In this document: piece by piece, positions 52,761-62,408 of the stretch | Position numbering within the stretch: position 1 is the first letter of the stretch | Layout of the letters: each line of letters starts with the position of its first letter | NCBI RefSeq assembly: GCF_903970965.1 | Contig: NZ_CAJCKW010000015.1 | Coordinates: forward strand, 1 to 64,000 | DNA: 64,000 bases | Direction of reading: 5' to 3' | Origin: Aureimonas sp. ME7 | GTDB taxonomy: Bacteria > Pseudomonadota > Alphaproteobacteria > Rhizobiales > Rhizobiaceae | Notes under the pieces: generated by a model | Databases searched by the model: none | What the model saw: the letters and a program-made list of their open reading frames with translations, nothing else | What the model was told of the DNA's origin: nothing | Position numbers and translations under genes: made by a program

Positions 52761-53222
52761 ATGGCTCGTAATCCCCTGCCGGTCGCGCGTACGCGCATTT
52801 CCATCGGCGGTGCCACCGGTGTTTACACGCAGGCCGCGCTGGCGGCCGACACCTACAAGAAGATCGGCGGCGTGCGGTCGGTGCCTGGCACCGGCGACCA
52901 GTACCAGGACATCACCGTCGAAGAGGTCGAGGACGCCCGTTCCCGGCACGCCAAGGGCACGGCCAACGCGCAGGCGATGGACATCGTGTGTTCGCGGCGG
53001 GCCGACGACGAAGGGCAGATCGCCTGCGCGGCCGCTGCCGACAGTCTCGCCTCGTTCAACTTCAAGATCGAGGAGCCGAACGCCGACGGCACGTTCTCGA
53101 CCACCTACATTTCGGCGCTCGTCATGGGCAAGCCGCGCGGACGCGGTGGCCCGAACGACACGCAGACGGTGACCTTCACCATCCAGCCGAACGAGGCGCC
53201 GATCGAGGTCGTGACGCCCTAA
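52761..53222 (+). CDS. Major tail (tube) protein
   Basis: A 153-residue beta-rich protein starting MARNPLPVARTRISIGGATG, with RSVPGTGDQYQDITVEEVED, SLASFNFKIEEPN and TVTFTIQPNEAPIEV. Size, position (after terminator and before the chaperone pair) and motif layout fit a siphophage tail tube protein. ATG 52761 is preceded by AAAGGA. Confidence 0.82.
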   Translation: MARNPLPVARTRISIGGATGVYTQAALAADTYKKIGGVRSVPGTGDQYQDITVEEVEDARSRHAKGTANAQAMDIVCSRRADDEGQIACAAAADSLASFNFKIEEPNADGTFSTTYISALVMGKPRGRGGPNDTQTVTFTIQPNEAPIEVVTP

Positions 53223-53324
53223 CCGCCTCTCTCGCGAGAGACGGGCGGGCGGTGTCATCGGGGCGCTGTCCGCCCAATCCCCGAACCCCGATATCCAAAT
53301 CCGAACCCGATAGGAGCCCCCCCG

Positions 53325-53690
53325 ATGGGCAAGCAGACCCTTTCCGCCAACGTGACGATCACGCTCGGCGACGACGAACACGAACTGAAGGCGTCCATGA
53401 AGGCCGCGACCGCCGTCTCGAACCGCTTCGGCGGCTTCGCGAACGCACTGTCGGCTGTGGCGGCTTCTGATCTTTCCGCGATCCAGTTCATCGTCCGCCA
53501 AGGCGTTTCACTGCGCGACATTTCGAACAAGGAACTCGAGGAGGAAGTCTACCTCGCCGGTACGCGCAACATCATGGCAGACGTGATGAAGTTCGTTACG
53601 CGCTTGGCCAACGGCGGCCGCGACCCCGACCTGGAAGGTGAAGGCGACGACAAGACGGCCGACGAGGGCGCGGAGGGAAACGGCGACTGA
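53325..53690 (+). CDS. Tail assembly chaperone, short form (gpG-like)
   Basis: A 121-residue helical protein starting MGKQTLSANVTITLGDDEHE with an acidic C-terminus. Genes in this position chaperone the tape measure protein. The last codons contain G-GGA-AAC, a slippery heptamer in the zero frame, three codons before the stop; a fraction of ribosomes should shift to make the long form. Confidence 0.85.
   Translation: MGKQTLSANVTITLGDDEHELKASMKAATAVSNRFGGFANALSAVAASDLSAIQFIVRQGVSLRDISNKELEEEVYLAGTRNIMADVMKFVTRLANGGRDPDLEGEGDDKTADEGAEGNGD
53675..53681 (+). promoter_or_regulatory. -1 ribosomal frameshift site GGGAAAC
   Basis: The heptamer fits X-XXY-YYZ exactly in the frame of the short chaperone (codons GAG GGA AAC). 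Shifting back one base moves ribosomes past the TGA at 53688 into a 99-codon open frame. Confidence 0.82.
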
Positions 53691-53980
53691 TCACGCCGGA
53701 AGAAGCGCTGGAAAGCACCTACCGGGCGGCGGTCATTGCGCTGCCCGGTTGGACGGACGAGGCGATCGTCGAGTGCGACCTCGTCCGGCTTCATCAGGCG
53801 ATCACGGCGGCGAACGAGCGAATCGCGGCGGACTGGCGCCAGCGGGCGCGCCTGGCCGGCCACGATGTGCCCGAGCCGGAAGACGAGCGCGAGCCGCAAT
53901 CGGACGAAGAGTTCAACGCGCAGTTCCGGTTGTCGCTGGCGCGCTGGAAGCGGTCGGCGTCGGTCAGCCGCACCGAGTGA
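53681..53980 (+). CDS. Frameshift extension of the tail assembly chaperone (gpT-like)
   Basis: In the -1 frame this encodes 99 residues (ITPEEALESTYRAAVIALPG, helical, ending SASVSRTE). It has no start codon or ribosome site of its own, so it is made as a C-terminal extension, giving a ~218-residue long form. This matches the G/GT arrangement conserved in siphophages. Confidence 0.8.
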   Translation, partial: RRLITPEEALESTYRAAVIALPGWTDEAIVECDLVRLHQAITAANERIAADWRQRARLAGHDVPEPEDEREPQSDEEFNAQFRLSLARWKRSASVSRTE

Positions 53981-54296
53981 GTTCGAACGTGTCGCCGGAA
54001 ATCGGGGAATGCCATGTAAGCGTTCTCCGTTTGACGTCGAATAGCGCAACTCGGTAGCCGTCTGAAAACGAAAGCAGGAAGTTCGCCCCGTCCCGCTCTA
54101 CCGATCGAACCTTGATCGGCTTCCCAAGCGGGGGAACGTACTGCGATCCCGTGAAGCGGAACGGTTCGCGGCATGTTGCCGGGCCGCCAGCCCAGTTGCC
54201 ATGGAACGGAAGCTTCTCCGCTCCAGTGGTTTGCATCCCGCTCGCGAGCAGCGCGAGCAGCCCGCTTGCGGTCAGTTTCCAAGCTCTGAGACCCAA
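53964..54296 (-). CDS. Small secreted protein on the opposite strand (moron)
   Basis: A 110-residue protein with a signal peptide (AWKLTASGLLALLASGMQTTGA) and a beta-rich mature part with two cysteines (ATCREPF and LTRCG). Start is TTG 54296, with GGGAGG 8 nt upstream. It runs against the late operon between the tail chaperone and tape measure genes and overlaps the chaperone end by 17 nt. Opposite-strand single genes in tail operons are typically morons expressed in the lysogen. Function unknown. Confidence 0.75.
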   Translation of the reverse strand: MGLRAWKLTASGLLALLASGMQTTGAEKLPFHGNWAGGPATCREPFRFTGSQYVPPLGKPIKVRSVERDGANFLLSFSDGYRVALFDVKRRTLTWHSPISGDTFELTRCG

Positions 54297-54364
54297 GACC
54301 GCATCCTCCCTGCATCGATCATGTCGCCAGCCTACTCCAGTAGGCGGTCACTCGTGGATATGTC

Positions 54365-55507
54365 ATGGCCAATCGGACCGTAACAACTGCGACTTTCCGA
54401 GCTGAAGAGCAGGGGGTCTCGCAGACCGCTGCCGCGCTCGGCAAACTGCAGGGCGCGGCTGGTGGTGCGGCCCGTGGCGTAGAAAATTTCACCCGCAGCA
54501 CCGATTCATCCGCGAAGAAGATCGGCACGGTCGAGCGTGAGGTCGATCGGCTGCAGCGCCAACTGGCCGGCGCTCCGGCAGCCTGGACGGCGTATGAGCG
54601 CGGCGTGCGCGCTGCGACCACCGGTCTCGACGCCGGCAAGCTTACCGTGGAGCAATACCAGCGCTCGATCCAAGGTTTGCAGCAGCAGCTGCAGCGGGTG
54701 GTCGCGCCGCAACTGAAGATGGACGTCGATGCGTCCGGTCTGACGTCGATCCTCGGGAACACCGCGAAGGTCTCGGCCGCGCAGCGCGAGGCGGCCAAGG
54801 AAGCGCTTCGCAATGCGCAGGCGCAGCAATCCGCCATCAAGGATCAAGCGGAAGCTCAAGCGCAGCTGGCGGTCGCCGCCGCGAAGCTCAAGGCCGAACT
54901 CGACCCCCTCTCCGCGGCACAGACGAAGCTCAACTCGGAGCTTGCGCAGTACGACAAGTTGCTCATCGCCGGGACGATCGATGCCGAGGAGATGTCGAAG
55001 GCCACCGCGCTCGCCAATCAGCGCTTCAAGGAAACCGCCGACAAGCTCAAGCCCGCAAATGACAACCTGAAACTGTCGTCGCATCAGGTGACCAACCTCG
55101 GCTACCAGCTGAACGACATCGGAACGATGCTCGCCATGGGGGCGAACCCGTTCCAGATCATCGCCTCTCAGGCGGGTCAAGTCGTCCAAGCGCTGGGCGA
55201 CCATCCGAAGGGCGTTCGCGGTTCGCTGAAGGCTATCGGAACGTCGGCCTTGGAGATGGGCGCCGCTGCCGTGCGCGCGCTTGGGCCTGTCGGGACGGTG
55301 CTGGCTGGGCTGGGGGTGGCTGCCACCGCCTATGCCATGACGCTCGGCGAGAAGATCCCGACGGCCACCGAAGCCCTGGACAAGCAGGCGAAGGCCCTCA
55401 AGGCGCTCGAGGACCGCTATGGCTCGTTCGGCGGAGATCGCCGAGCTGGAGCGGACGAACGGTGCGGCCACCGCGATCGCCGCCACCCGTCAGCGTATCG
55501 AAGCTGA
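54365..55507 (+). pseudogene. Tape measure protein, N-terminal part (frameshifted)
   Basis: The first ~355 residues of a tape measure protein: coiled and Ala/Gln-rich, with the conserved LSSHQVTNLGYQLNDIGTML and NPFQIIASQAGQVVQALGDH, and membrane-like segments. After about ALEDRYGSF the frame turns into Arg-rich nonsense and stops at 55507, while the next frame continues the protein. One extra base near 55430-55433 would explain this. Confidence 0.85.
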
Positions 55508-58500
55508 GGTGCAGGCTGCCACCATCGAGACGACACGCGCCGAGACCGCGCGGCGTGCCGGCTATGAACTCGATCTGAAGGCGGTCACCGACATCACAGC
55601 CGCGCAGAAGGCGGCGACCGCTGGTCAGCGCGCCTACAACGACGCGATCGCGGCCGGGCAGTTGGAGAGCGACGCGCGGGCGCGCCAGGCAGAGGCAAGC
55701 GCATTGTCGCTGGCGCAGGCTCGCCAGCAACTGTCCGAAGCCGGGCGCCAGCAGACGCTGGCGACCGAGCGGCAGATCGCCCAGGCTCAGCTGGAATACG
55801 ACCTCGTCGGCAAGTCTGCCGGCGAGGTGGCCCGGCTGCGCACCGAGTTCGATCTTCTGGCGCAGGCGAAGGACGCCGCGCGCTCGGCCGGGTTCGACGA
55901 AGCGCAGGTCCATCTAACGGATGAGATGCGCCGCCAGGCCGCCGAGGTGGGGCGCCTCACGGATGCGACGCAGCGCCTGAACTTCGAACGCGACCTCCTG
56001 TTCGACCGTCAACAGGCCACCCGCTCGCCCGAAGATCAGCGCATCGCCGAACAGCTGCGTTCGATCGGCGTGGAGTTCGACAGCGTCCAAGGGCGCGCCG
56101 ATGCCGCGCAGCTGCGTTTAAACGAGCGCCTGCATCAAACCAACGACGCCTTCTACGAAATGCGGGACGCCGGTAAGGAGGCGTTCCTCGACCTGATCGA
56201 ATCCATCGGATCGGGCGACGATGCCCTGAAGACGATCACGCAGACGCTGGCCGGTTTTGGTCGGCAGTTCGCATCGGTCGGTCTCGACAAGATCATGGAT
56301 ACCGTCTTCGGCAAGGGAGGATCGGCATCCACGTCCGGCGGCGGCGTGCTGGCAGCCTTGTCAGGTCTCACCGGTGGAGCGTCGCGGGGCGGGGGCACCT
56401 CGACCGTATCGATGGCGCCTCTGAATGTGCCGGTCCCCACGCCGGCAGCGCGCGCAACGACAGCGGCGCTGGTGCAGACCGTCACGCAAAACGTATCCAG
56501 CAACCTCCTGACGTCGATGCTGGGAGCGGGCAAGAACCGCTCGCACATCACCGGAATGAACAAGGAGTTCGCGTCCGCGCTAACGAACATGTTCGAGGCG
56601 GCGCCTCAGGCGGTCAAAGCGTCGCTCACGATCAATTCCGGATTCCGATCGGTCGCCCGTCAGGCCGAGTTGTTCGACGCCGCGCTAAAGAAGTACGGTT
56701 CGGTTTCGGCTGCCAGAAAGTGGGTGGCTCCCCCAGGTAATTCTCAGCACAACCACGGCAATGCCGCCGATCTCGGATACGGATCCGTATCGGCTCGGGA
56801 GTGGGTTCATAACAACGCCGGGAAATATGGTCTGGCGTTCCCCCTTTCGAATGAGAACTGGCATATCGAGCTCGCCAGCGCGCGAGGTGGTGGCTCCGCT
56901 CGCTCCGTTGCGACGGAACAGAAGACGCTGGCGAAGGGCGTCAGCCAAGGCCTCGAAGACTACCAGCGGAAGATCGGCACGCCCGAAAGCTATTCGGCAG
57001 GCCGCTTCGACGCGAGCGCACCCTCCGGCGGCACCACCATCGGCAGCAAGCTCCAGAACCTCCTGAAGTCCCCGTTCGGCCAAGGCGCCATGAACGCGCT
57101 TGGGGCCTTCGGCGCGGGCGTGTCGGGCGGTCCCTTGTCCGGGGCTTTGACGGGCGGCCTTGGTGCGATCGGCATGGGCCTCGGCCCGCTCGGGATCGCG
57201 GCCGGCGTCGCGGGCGGCGTTCTCGGCGGTCTCGCCAAGAACCTGTTCAACAAGAAAGAGCGCGAGGCCAAGCACCGCGAGCAGGCAGCCGCGTGGGACG
57301 CGATGCAGGGCGACTACCTCGCCTGGCAGAAGCAATCCAAGACGAGCATGCCGACGTCGGGCCTGTCGGACTATTTCGCGACCGACATCGCGAACTTCGA
57401 CAAGTTCCGCGAGGCCGGCGGCGCGGCCTGGAAGTATGGCAAGAATAATTCGAGCCAGTCGTTCATCGACGTGGGCACGGCCATGTTCGGCCAGCACCAT
57501 CGGATCCGCGACGCCTTCCGCGAGACGATCGATCCCACGATCGAGATGCTGAAGAAGGGTCTCGGCATCGACAGCCCGCTCGCGGACGGTCGGAACCAGA
57601 TCTACAAGCTCGGCCAGCAGCTGCTGCAGGTCATCGACGACACCACCGAGGCGCTGAGCTACCGGCCTGACGAGCAGGGGCGCCGCGTCAAGGAAGTGAC
57701 GGACGCCGCGATCGAGCAGGTCCTCAAATCGATGGACGTGGTCGAGCCGATGTCGGACGTCGCCACCGAGCTCCAGCGGCTCGACGGTGGCTTCCTCGGC
57801 GCGAAGAAGGTCTTGATGGATCTCGGCCTGACGGCCGACGATGCGGCGGCCCGGCTCGAAGGCAAGCTGCCGGCGGCGATCAAGGCGCTCGGCGAGAGCT
57901 GGGAGCAGGACTTCCAGAGCCGCATCAACGAGCTGTCGAACGTCGGCTACCTCAACGACGTGACGAGCCTCTTGAAGGAGCGCGACACCGGCCTGTCGGA
58001 TGCCGCGCTTCTCGGCAAAGATCCGGCCGTCGTGACGAAGTGGTTCACGCTGGCGGCGCAGAGCATTGTCGACGGGTCCGAACTCACCGGCGATGCCTTT
58101 GCCGAGCTGGTGAAGGCCTTCCCGCAGCTGACGGGCGTCGTTCACGCCTTCACCGGCGCGACGAAGACGGCGACGCAGATCGCGGAGGAAGCCCAGCAGG
58201 CGGCCCTGTCCGCGTTCGAGGCTTCGAAGGCGCAGCTGCAGACCGTCTATCAGACGATGCTGAGCTACCGGGACGGGATCGCCTCGTTCCGCGACAAGCT
58301 GCAGCTGGGCGACACCGCGACGCTGAGCCAGGCCGACCAGGTGGCCGAGGCGCAGCGGATCTACAACGAGACGCTGGCCAAGGCGAACGCGGGCGACAAG
58401 GAGGCGATGTCCTCGCTGACGGGCGCGGCCGGCGACCTCCTGTCGAAGGCCAAGGACTACTTCAAGACGAGCCCCGAATACGTCGCCATCTTCAACAGCG

Positions 58501-59219
58501 TCAGCGCGTCGCTGAAGGCGGCCGAGGGCAAGGCGACGAGCCAGCTGACGACGATGGAGAAGCAGGCGGCCTTCCTGAAGGATATCGCCGGGTCGAACCT
58601 CAACATCGAGAAGGCGCTATCGGACTTCCTGAAGAGTCAGAAGGCGGTCAACGACAATCGCAACTGGGGCCTCAACCCCGAGCGCAACAAGGCGATGGTG
58701 AAGGCGGCTTCGGCCGCCGGCTACGACTACACCGGCGCCTTCGGCTCGGGCGGGTGGAACTCCTGGATTGCGTCGATGAAGCCGTCGGATCAGGCGATCC
58801 TGCGCGCGATCGAGCAGCGCTATGCCGGTATGAACTACGACACCGGCGGCTACACCGGGGCGGGCGGGCGCAAGGAAGTCGCTGGCGTCGTCCACCGCGG
58901 CGAGGTCGTCTGGAACCAGGACGACGTCGCGCGCGGCGGCGGCGTGGCTCGCGTCGATGCCATGCGGCTTGGCCTCGTGCGCGATCCCTATCCTCAGACG
59001 GCCGTGATCAGCCGTCAGGCGGCCAATCTCGACCGGCCGGACGCCTTCGCTTCGCGCGGCGACGTGCGCGATCTCGCTGCCCGGCTGGACCGCATCGCGG
59101 ACATCCTCGGCGACGGGTTCGGCGGGACGATCGAGGCGACCAACCGCGTGTCGTCGGCCGCGCAGCAGTCCGCCTACGCCTCGCGGCGCGCGGCGATCAA
59201 ATCCGGGAAGGCCGCATGA
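55419..59219 (+). CDS. Tape measure protein, main part, with embedded M15-like peptidase domain
   Basis: Up to 1266 residues continue the tape measure. Coiled-coil (residues 1-200) is followed at ~390-490 by a zinc D,D/L,D-peptidase-like domain: INSGFRSVARQAELF, SQHNHGNAADLGYG and NENWHIELA. Membrane/Gly-rich segments (~540-610), more helices and a C-terminus with YDTGGYTGAGGRKEV and HRGEVVWNQDDV follow. ATG 55419 has GAGG 6 nt upstream, so restart is possible, but the frame is best read as the second half of a broken gene. Confidence 0.88.
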   Translation: MARSAEIAELERTNGAATAIAATRQRIEAEVQAATIETTRAETARRAGYELDLKAVTDITAAQKAATAGQRAYNDAIAAGQLESDARARQAEASALSLAQARQQLSEAGRQQTLATERQIAQAQLEYDLVGKSAGEVARLRTEFDLLAQAKDAARSAGFDEAQVHLTDEMRRQAAEVGRLTDATQRLNFERDLLFDRQQATRSPEDQRIAEQLRSIGVEFDSVQGRADAAQLRLNERLHQTNDAFYEMRDAGKEAFLDLIESIGSGDDALKTITQTLAGFGRQFASVGLDKIMDTVFGKGGSASTSGGGVLAALSGLTGGASRGGGTSTVSMAPLNVPVPTPAARATTAALVQTVTQNVSSNLLTSMLGAGKNRSHITGMNKEFASALTNMFEAAPQAVKASLTINSGFRSVARQAELFDAALKKYGSVSAARKWVAPPGNSQHNHGNAADLGYGSVSAREWVHNNAGKYGLAFPLSNENWHIELASARGGGSARSVATEQKTLAKGVSQGLEDYQRKIGTPESYSAGRFDASAPSGGTTIGSKLQNLLKSPFGQGAMNALGAFGAGVSGGPLSGALTGGLGAIGMGLGPLGIAAGVAGGVLGGLAKNLFNKKEREAKHREQAAAWDAMQGDYLAWQKQSKTSMPTSGLSDYFATDIANFDKFREAGGAAWKYGKNNSSQSFIDVGTAMFGQHHRIRDAFRETIDPTIEMLKKGLGIDSPLADGRNQIYKLGQQLLQVIDDTTEALSYRPDEQGRRVKEVTDAAIEQVLKSMDVVEPMSDVATELQRLDGGFLGAKKVLMDLGLTADDAAARLEGKLPAAIKALGESWEQDFQSRINELSNVGYLNDVTSLLKERDTGLSDAALLGKDPAVVTKWFTLAAQSIVDGSELTGDAFAELVKAFPQLTGVVHAFTGATKTATQIAEEAQQAALSAFEASKAQLQTVYQTMLSYRDGIASFRDKLQLGDTATLSQADQVAEAQRIYNETLAKANAGDKEAMSSLTGAAGDLLSKAKDYFKTSPEYVAIFNSVSASLKAAEGKATSQLTTMEKQAAFLKDIAGSNLNIEKALSDFLKSQKAVNDNRNWGLNPERNKAMVKAASAAGYDYTGAFGSGGWNSWIASMKPSDQAILRAIEQRYAGMNYDTGGYTGAGGRKEVAGVVHRGEVVWNQDDVARGGGVARVDAMRLGLVRDPYPQTAVISRQAANLDRPDAFASRGDVRDLAARLDRIADILGDGFGGTIEATNRVSSAAQQSAYASRRAAIKSGKAA

Positions 59220-60754
59220 TCATTCTGGTGGAAATCGACGCCGTTCACGAGATGACGGGCGAGGCGGTGACGCTGCGCTTCGGCTCGCGGCCCTACACGA
59301 CGAAGCCCGGCGACGATCCGTCGAACGCCGTGTTCCGCTCGCGCCTGAAGGACCCGGGGAACTACGAGCGCCACCTGTTCGGCGAGGGCCGCACCTACGG
59401 CACCAGCGAGGTCGGCGTTGGCGAGGTGGTCCTCAACAACGCCGACGGCAAGCTCGACCTGTTCGATGATCTGGCGCTCGACGGGCGGGCGATCCGCATC
59501 TGGTCGGTGAAGCGGGTGAACAGCCCGTGGGCGTCGCGCGAGACGGTTCTCGTCGGCACGATGGATCAGGCGAGCTTCACCGGCCGCGAGGTGCAGATCC
59601 GGTTGATGGACCGGCTGGAACTCCTGCGCGAGGCGATCCAGCCGGACGCCTATCTCGGCACGACGACGGCGGGCTCGGCAACGGTCGCCGAGGGCAACAC
59701 CGACCTGAAGGACGTCAAGAAGCCGATGCTGTTCGGCCGGGCGCTGGCCATCGCGCCCGTCATGGTCGACCAGTTCAACAACGTCTACCAGGTCGCCTCG
59801 AACGCGTTGGCGGTGATCGAGAACGCGCGCGACAGCGGCGTGAAGCTCGAACCGACGCAGGACTATCCTGATCTCGCTGCGCTGAAGGCCGCGTCGATGG
59901 TCGGCGGCCAGTATGCCACCTGCCTGACGTCCGGCCTCGTGCGCACGTACCTTCGCCCTGACGGCACGCTGACGGTGGATGCGGCCGAGGGTGCGACCTT
60001 GGCAGATCGCTCGGCCGCGCGGATTGCACAGCGTATGCTGGGCTCGCGCGTGCCGATCAACGCCGCGGACTTCGATGCGCTCCACGCGGGCAACCCGGCC
60101 GAGTGCGGATTGTGGATCGGGCAGGGGGAGACGCTGATCCTCTCGGCCGTCTCCAGCGTGCTTGGCTCGATCGGCGCCTGGCTCCTGCCCGACCGCTTCG
60201 GCATCTTCCGCACCGGGCGGCTCGAACTGCCGGCGGGGGCGCCCGTCACGCTCCTGTCACGCAACCGTATCATCGACCGGGGCGAGGGGTTCGCGCGCCT
60301 GCCGACGGACGATCCCGGCGAGGGCATGCCGGCCAAGAACCTGACGGTGCGGTTCGGGCGCGCCTATACGACGTTCACCGAAGCCGACCTGAAGGAGGTC
60401 GCCGCTGACGACGCCTTCCGCACCTTCGCCAAGGAGGAATGGCGGCAGGTGAAGGTCGAGGCGCCGGAGACGGCCGAGCGCCACCCGCGCGCGATCGAGA
60501 TGATCTTCGACAGCTGCCTCGTCCAGGAGGCCGACGCGCGGGCCGAGGCGGAGCGGCTCCTCGTCATCTACCGCGCGCCGCGCCGCCGCTTTCAGATCGT
60601 TCAGGCGAGCCCGACGGTGGCCCATGTCGAGCCGGGGGACTGCGCCACGCTGCAAATGAACCGCTACGGGCTGGACGCCGGGCGCCTCGTGCGCGTGCTC
60701 GGCATCGCTCCGACCTACGGCACCAACCTCACCACGCTGGACGTCTGGGCATGA
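59216..60754 (+). CDS. Tail-tip / distal tail protein
   Basis: A 512-residue structural protein starting MIILVEIDAVHEMTGEAVTL. It begins with a distal-tail-like beta domain and continues with hub-like sequence (LLPDRFGIFRTGRLELPAG, FRTFAKEEWRQVKVEAPE). It comes straight after the tape measure (ATGA overlap), the usual place of distal tail and hub proteins. Confidence 0.75.
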   Translation: MIILVEIDAVHEMTGEAVTLRFGSRPYTTKPGDDPSNAVFRSRLKDPGNYERHLFGEGRTYGTSEVGVGEVVLNNADGKLDLFDDLALDGRAIRIWSVKRVNSPWASRETVLVGTMDQASFTGREVQIRLMDRLELLREAIQPDAYLGTTTAGSATVAEGNTDLKDVKKPMLFGRALAIAPVMVDQFNNVYQVASNALAVIENARDSGVKLEPTQDYPDLAALKAASMVGGQYATCLTSGLVRTYLRPDGTLTVDAAEGATLADRSAARIAQRMLGSRVPINAADFDALHAGNPAECGLWIGQGETLILSAVSSVLGSIGAWLLPDRFGIFRTGRLELPAGAPVTLLSRNRIIDRGEGFARLPTDDPGEGMPAKNLTVRFGRAYTTFTEADLKEVAADDAFRTFAKEEWRQVKVEAPETAERHPRAIEMIFDSCLVQEADARAEAERLLVIYRAPRRRFQIVQASPTVAHVEPGDCATLQMNRYGLDAGRLVRVLGIAPTYGTNLTTLDVWA

Positions 60755-61641
60755 ACGATCCGCGCATCCTCAAGCTGTTCTACGACAACAAGTCGGACGC
60801 GCCCTTTCCCGGCCGGTTCGGGCAAATCCCCGGCGCCACCTTGTCGGGCGGCAACTGGGTGATCCCGCTCGCCAACCTGCAGGATCCGGAACTCGGACTG
60901 ATCGCGCGCTCAGCATCAGCCAGCGCAGCCGACGCGCGCTTCACGATCGCCTTCTCGACGCTGGCGAAGCTTTCCGCCTTCTTCCTGTGCAACACGAACC
61001 TTGGCATTTCCGCGCAGATCGAGCTTGTCGGCTACTACGATACGGCCCGCACGCAGATCGCCTTCCAGACGACTTTCGACGCCTATCCGGGGATCGGGTT
61101 CACCGAGGAACTCGAATGGGAGGACGAGAACTCCTGGGACGGCAAACCGCTGTCGAAGGATCTCGAGGGGCTGACGCAGAACGCCTTCACCGTGTTCGAC
61201 GACGACGTGCGCATTCTGGCGTTGGACGTTCGGATCCTCGATCCGAACAACGCCGACGGCTTCATCGACCTCGGCCGGCTGTTGTGCATGTCGGGCTGGC
61301 AGCCGACGCGTAACCCCCTGCTGGGCAGCGGGCTTGGCATCGAGACCGACACGGCGGCCGAGAAGTCGATGTCGGGCGCCGAAAGCTTCGACCACCGCGA
61401 GCCCTTCCGGGTCTACACGCTGAACTACGGCTACCTGCCCGAGCAGGAAGCGCTGGATCGCGGCCTCGAGATGGCGCGCCGCATCGGCATCGACGGCGAG
61501 GTGTTCGTCGTCAGCGACTACCGCTCGGTGAACCTGCATCGCCTCAGCTTCCTCGCTCGGCTGCGTCAGCCGCCGGTCTGGGAACGCTCTGCGCCGCGCC
61601 TTGCCAATATTCAGTTCCAGTTGAAGGAGCGTCTTCCATGA
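60751..61641 (+). CDS. Tail-tip structural protein
   Basis: A 296-residue protein starting MNDPRILKLFYDNKSDAPFP, beta-rich (GNWVIPLANLQDPELGLIAR, FRVYTLNYGYLPEQEALDR). No enzymatic motif. Position and ATGA overlaps put it in the tail-tip module. No family named with confidence. Confidence 0.75.
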   Translation: MNDPRILKLFYDNKSDAPFPGRFGQIPGATLSGGNWVIPLANLQDPELGLIARSASASAADARFTIAFSTLAKLSAFFLCNTNLGISAQIELVGYYDTARTQIAFQTTFDAYPGIGFTEELEWEDENSWDGKPLSKDLEGLTQNAFTVFDDDVRILALDVRILDPNNADGFIDLGRLLCMSGWQPTRNPLLGSGLGIETDTAAEKSMSGAESFDHREPFRVYTLNYGYLPEQEALDRGLEMARRIGIDGEVFVVSDYRSVNLHRLSFLARLRQPPVWERSAPRLANIQFQLKERLP

Positions 61642-62081
61642 GCCTCACACCGGCGCAGGGCGTAGCTGCCGAAGAGCTCGACCAGGTCAACGACGGCCCC
61701 TATGACGCCGCGAACAATCCCTACGGCCTTGCCCGAGGCGGCAACAGCAAGGGCGTTTTCGTCGGCTCCTTGCGCAATTTCGTCACGCTGGTGCGTGCAG
61801 TCGTGGGTCTGGCGGACGCTGCCGCATCGGACGCCTCTGGCGCAAGTAGTAGCGCGGCTGCCGCTGGCGCCAGTGCCGTGGCCGCAGCCGCCAGCGCCGA
61901 TCGCGCGGCGATGTGGGACCCGACGAACTACGCGACCAAGGCGTCTCCGACCTTCACGGGTGACCCGAAGGCGCCGACGCCTGCGCCTGGCGACAGCGAC
62001 ACGTCGATCGCCACCACCGCCTTCGTCCAGGCCGAGACGGTTCGGCTTGCCTACGCCCTCAAGAACCATTTCGGAGGCTGA
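61638..62081 (+). CDS. Tail fibre-like protein with Ala/Ser linker
   Basis: A 147-residue protein. The middle is an Ala/Ser low-complexity helix (residues ~60-92); the end carries the common fibre motif NYATKASPTFTGDPKAPTPA followed by TSIATTAFVQAE. Such motifs recur in trimeric tail fibres. ATGA overlap with the previous gene. Confidence 0.78.
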   Translation: MSLTPAQGVAAEELDQVNDGPYDAANNPYGLARGGNSKGVFVGSLRNFVTLVRAVVGLADAAASDASGASSSAAAAGASAVAAAASADRAAMWDPTNYATKASPTFTGDPKAPTPAPGDSDTSIATTAFVQAETVRLAYALKNHFGG

Positions 62082-62084
62082 ACC

Positions 62085-62408
62085 ATGGCCGACAACGGCA
62101 TTCGGGGCGTGGCGCCCATCGTCAAGCTTCTCTCGGCAGCGTTGGAGACCTTCCACACCATTCCGGTCGGGAAGGAGGAAACTCCGACGCTGATCCGCGC
62201 CACCAATGTTAGCGCCGCCGATACGACGGTGACCGTCACGGTGGGCGGCGGGCGATTGGCCTTCAACTGGCCGGTGAAGGTCGGTGAGGCGGTGAACATC
62301 CTCGGGCCGGACTTCGGCGTTCTGCCGCCTGGCACCGTGTTCCAGGCGCGCGGAGGAACCGTCAATGCGATCGAGATCACCATGTTCCGTTCGCAAAGGG
62401 ATCTGTGA
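62085..62408 (+). CDS. Small hypothetical tail-region protein
   Basis: A 107-residue beta-rich protein starting MADNGIRGVAPIVKLLSAAL, with ADTTVTVTVGGGRLAFNWP. GGAGG precedes ATG. Possibly a fibre accessory. Confidence 0.75.
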   Translation: MADNGIRGVAPIVKLLSAALETFHTIPVGKEETPTLIRATNVSAADTTVTVTVGGGRLAFNWPVKVGEAVNILGPDFGVLPPGTVFQARGGTVNAIEITMFRSQRDL

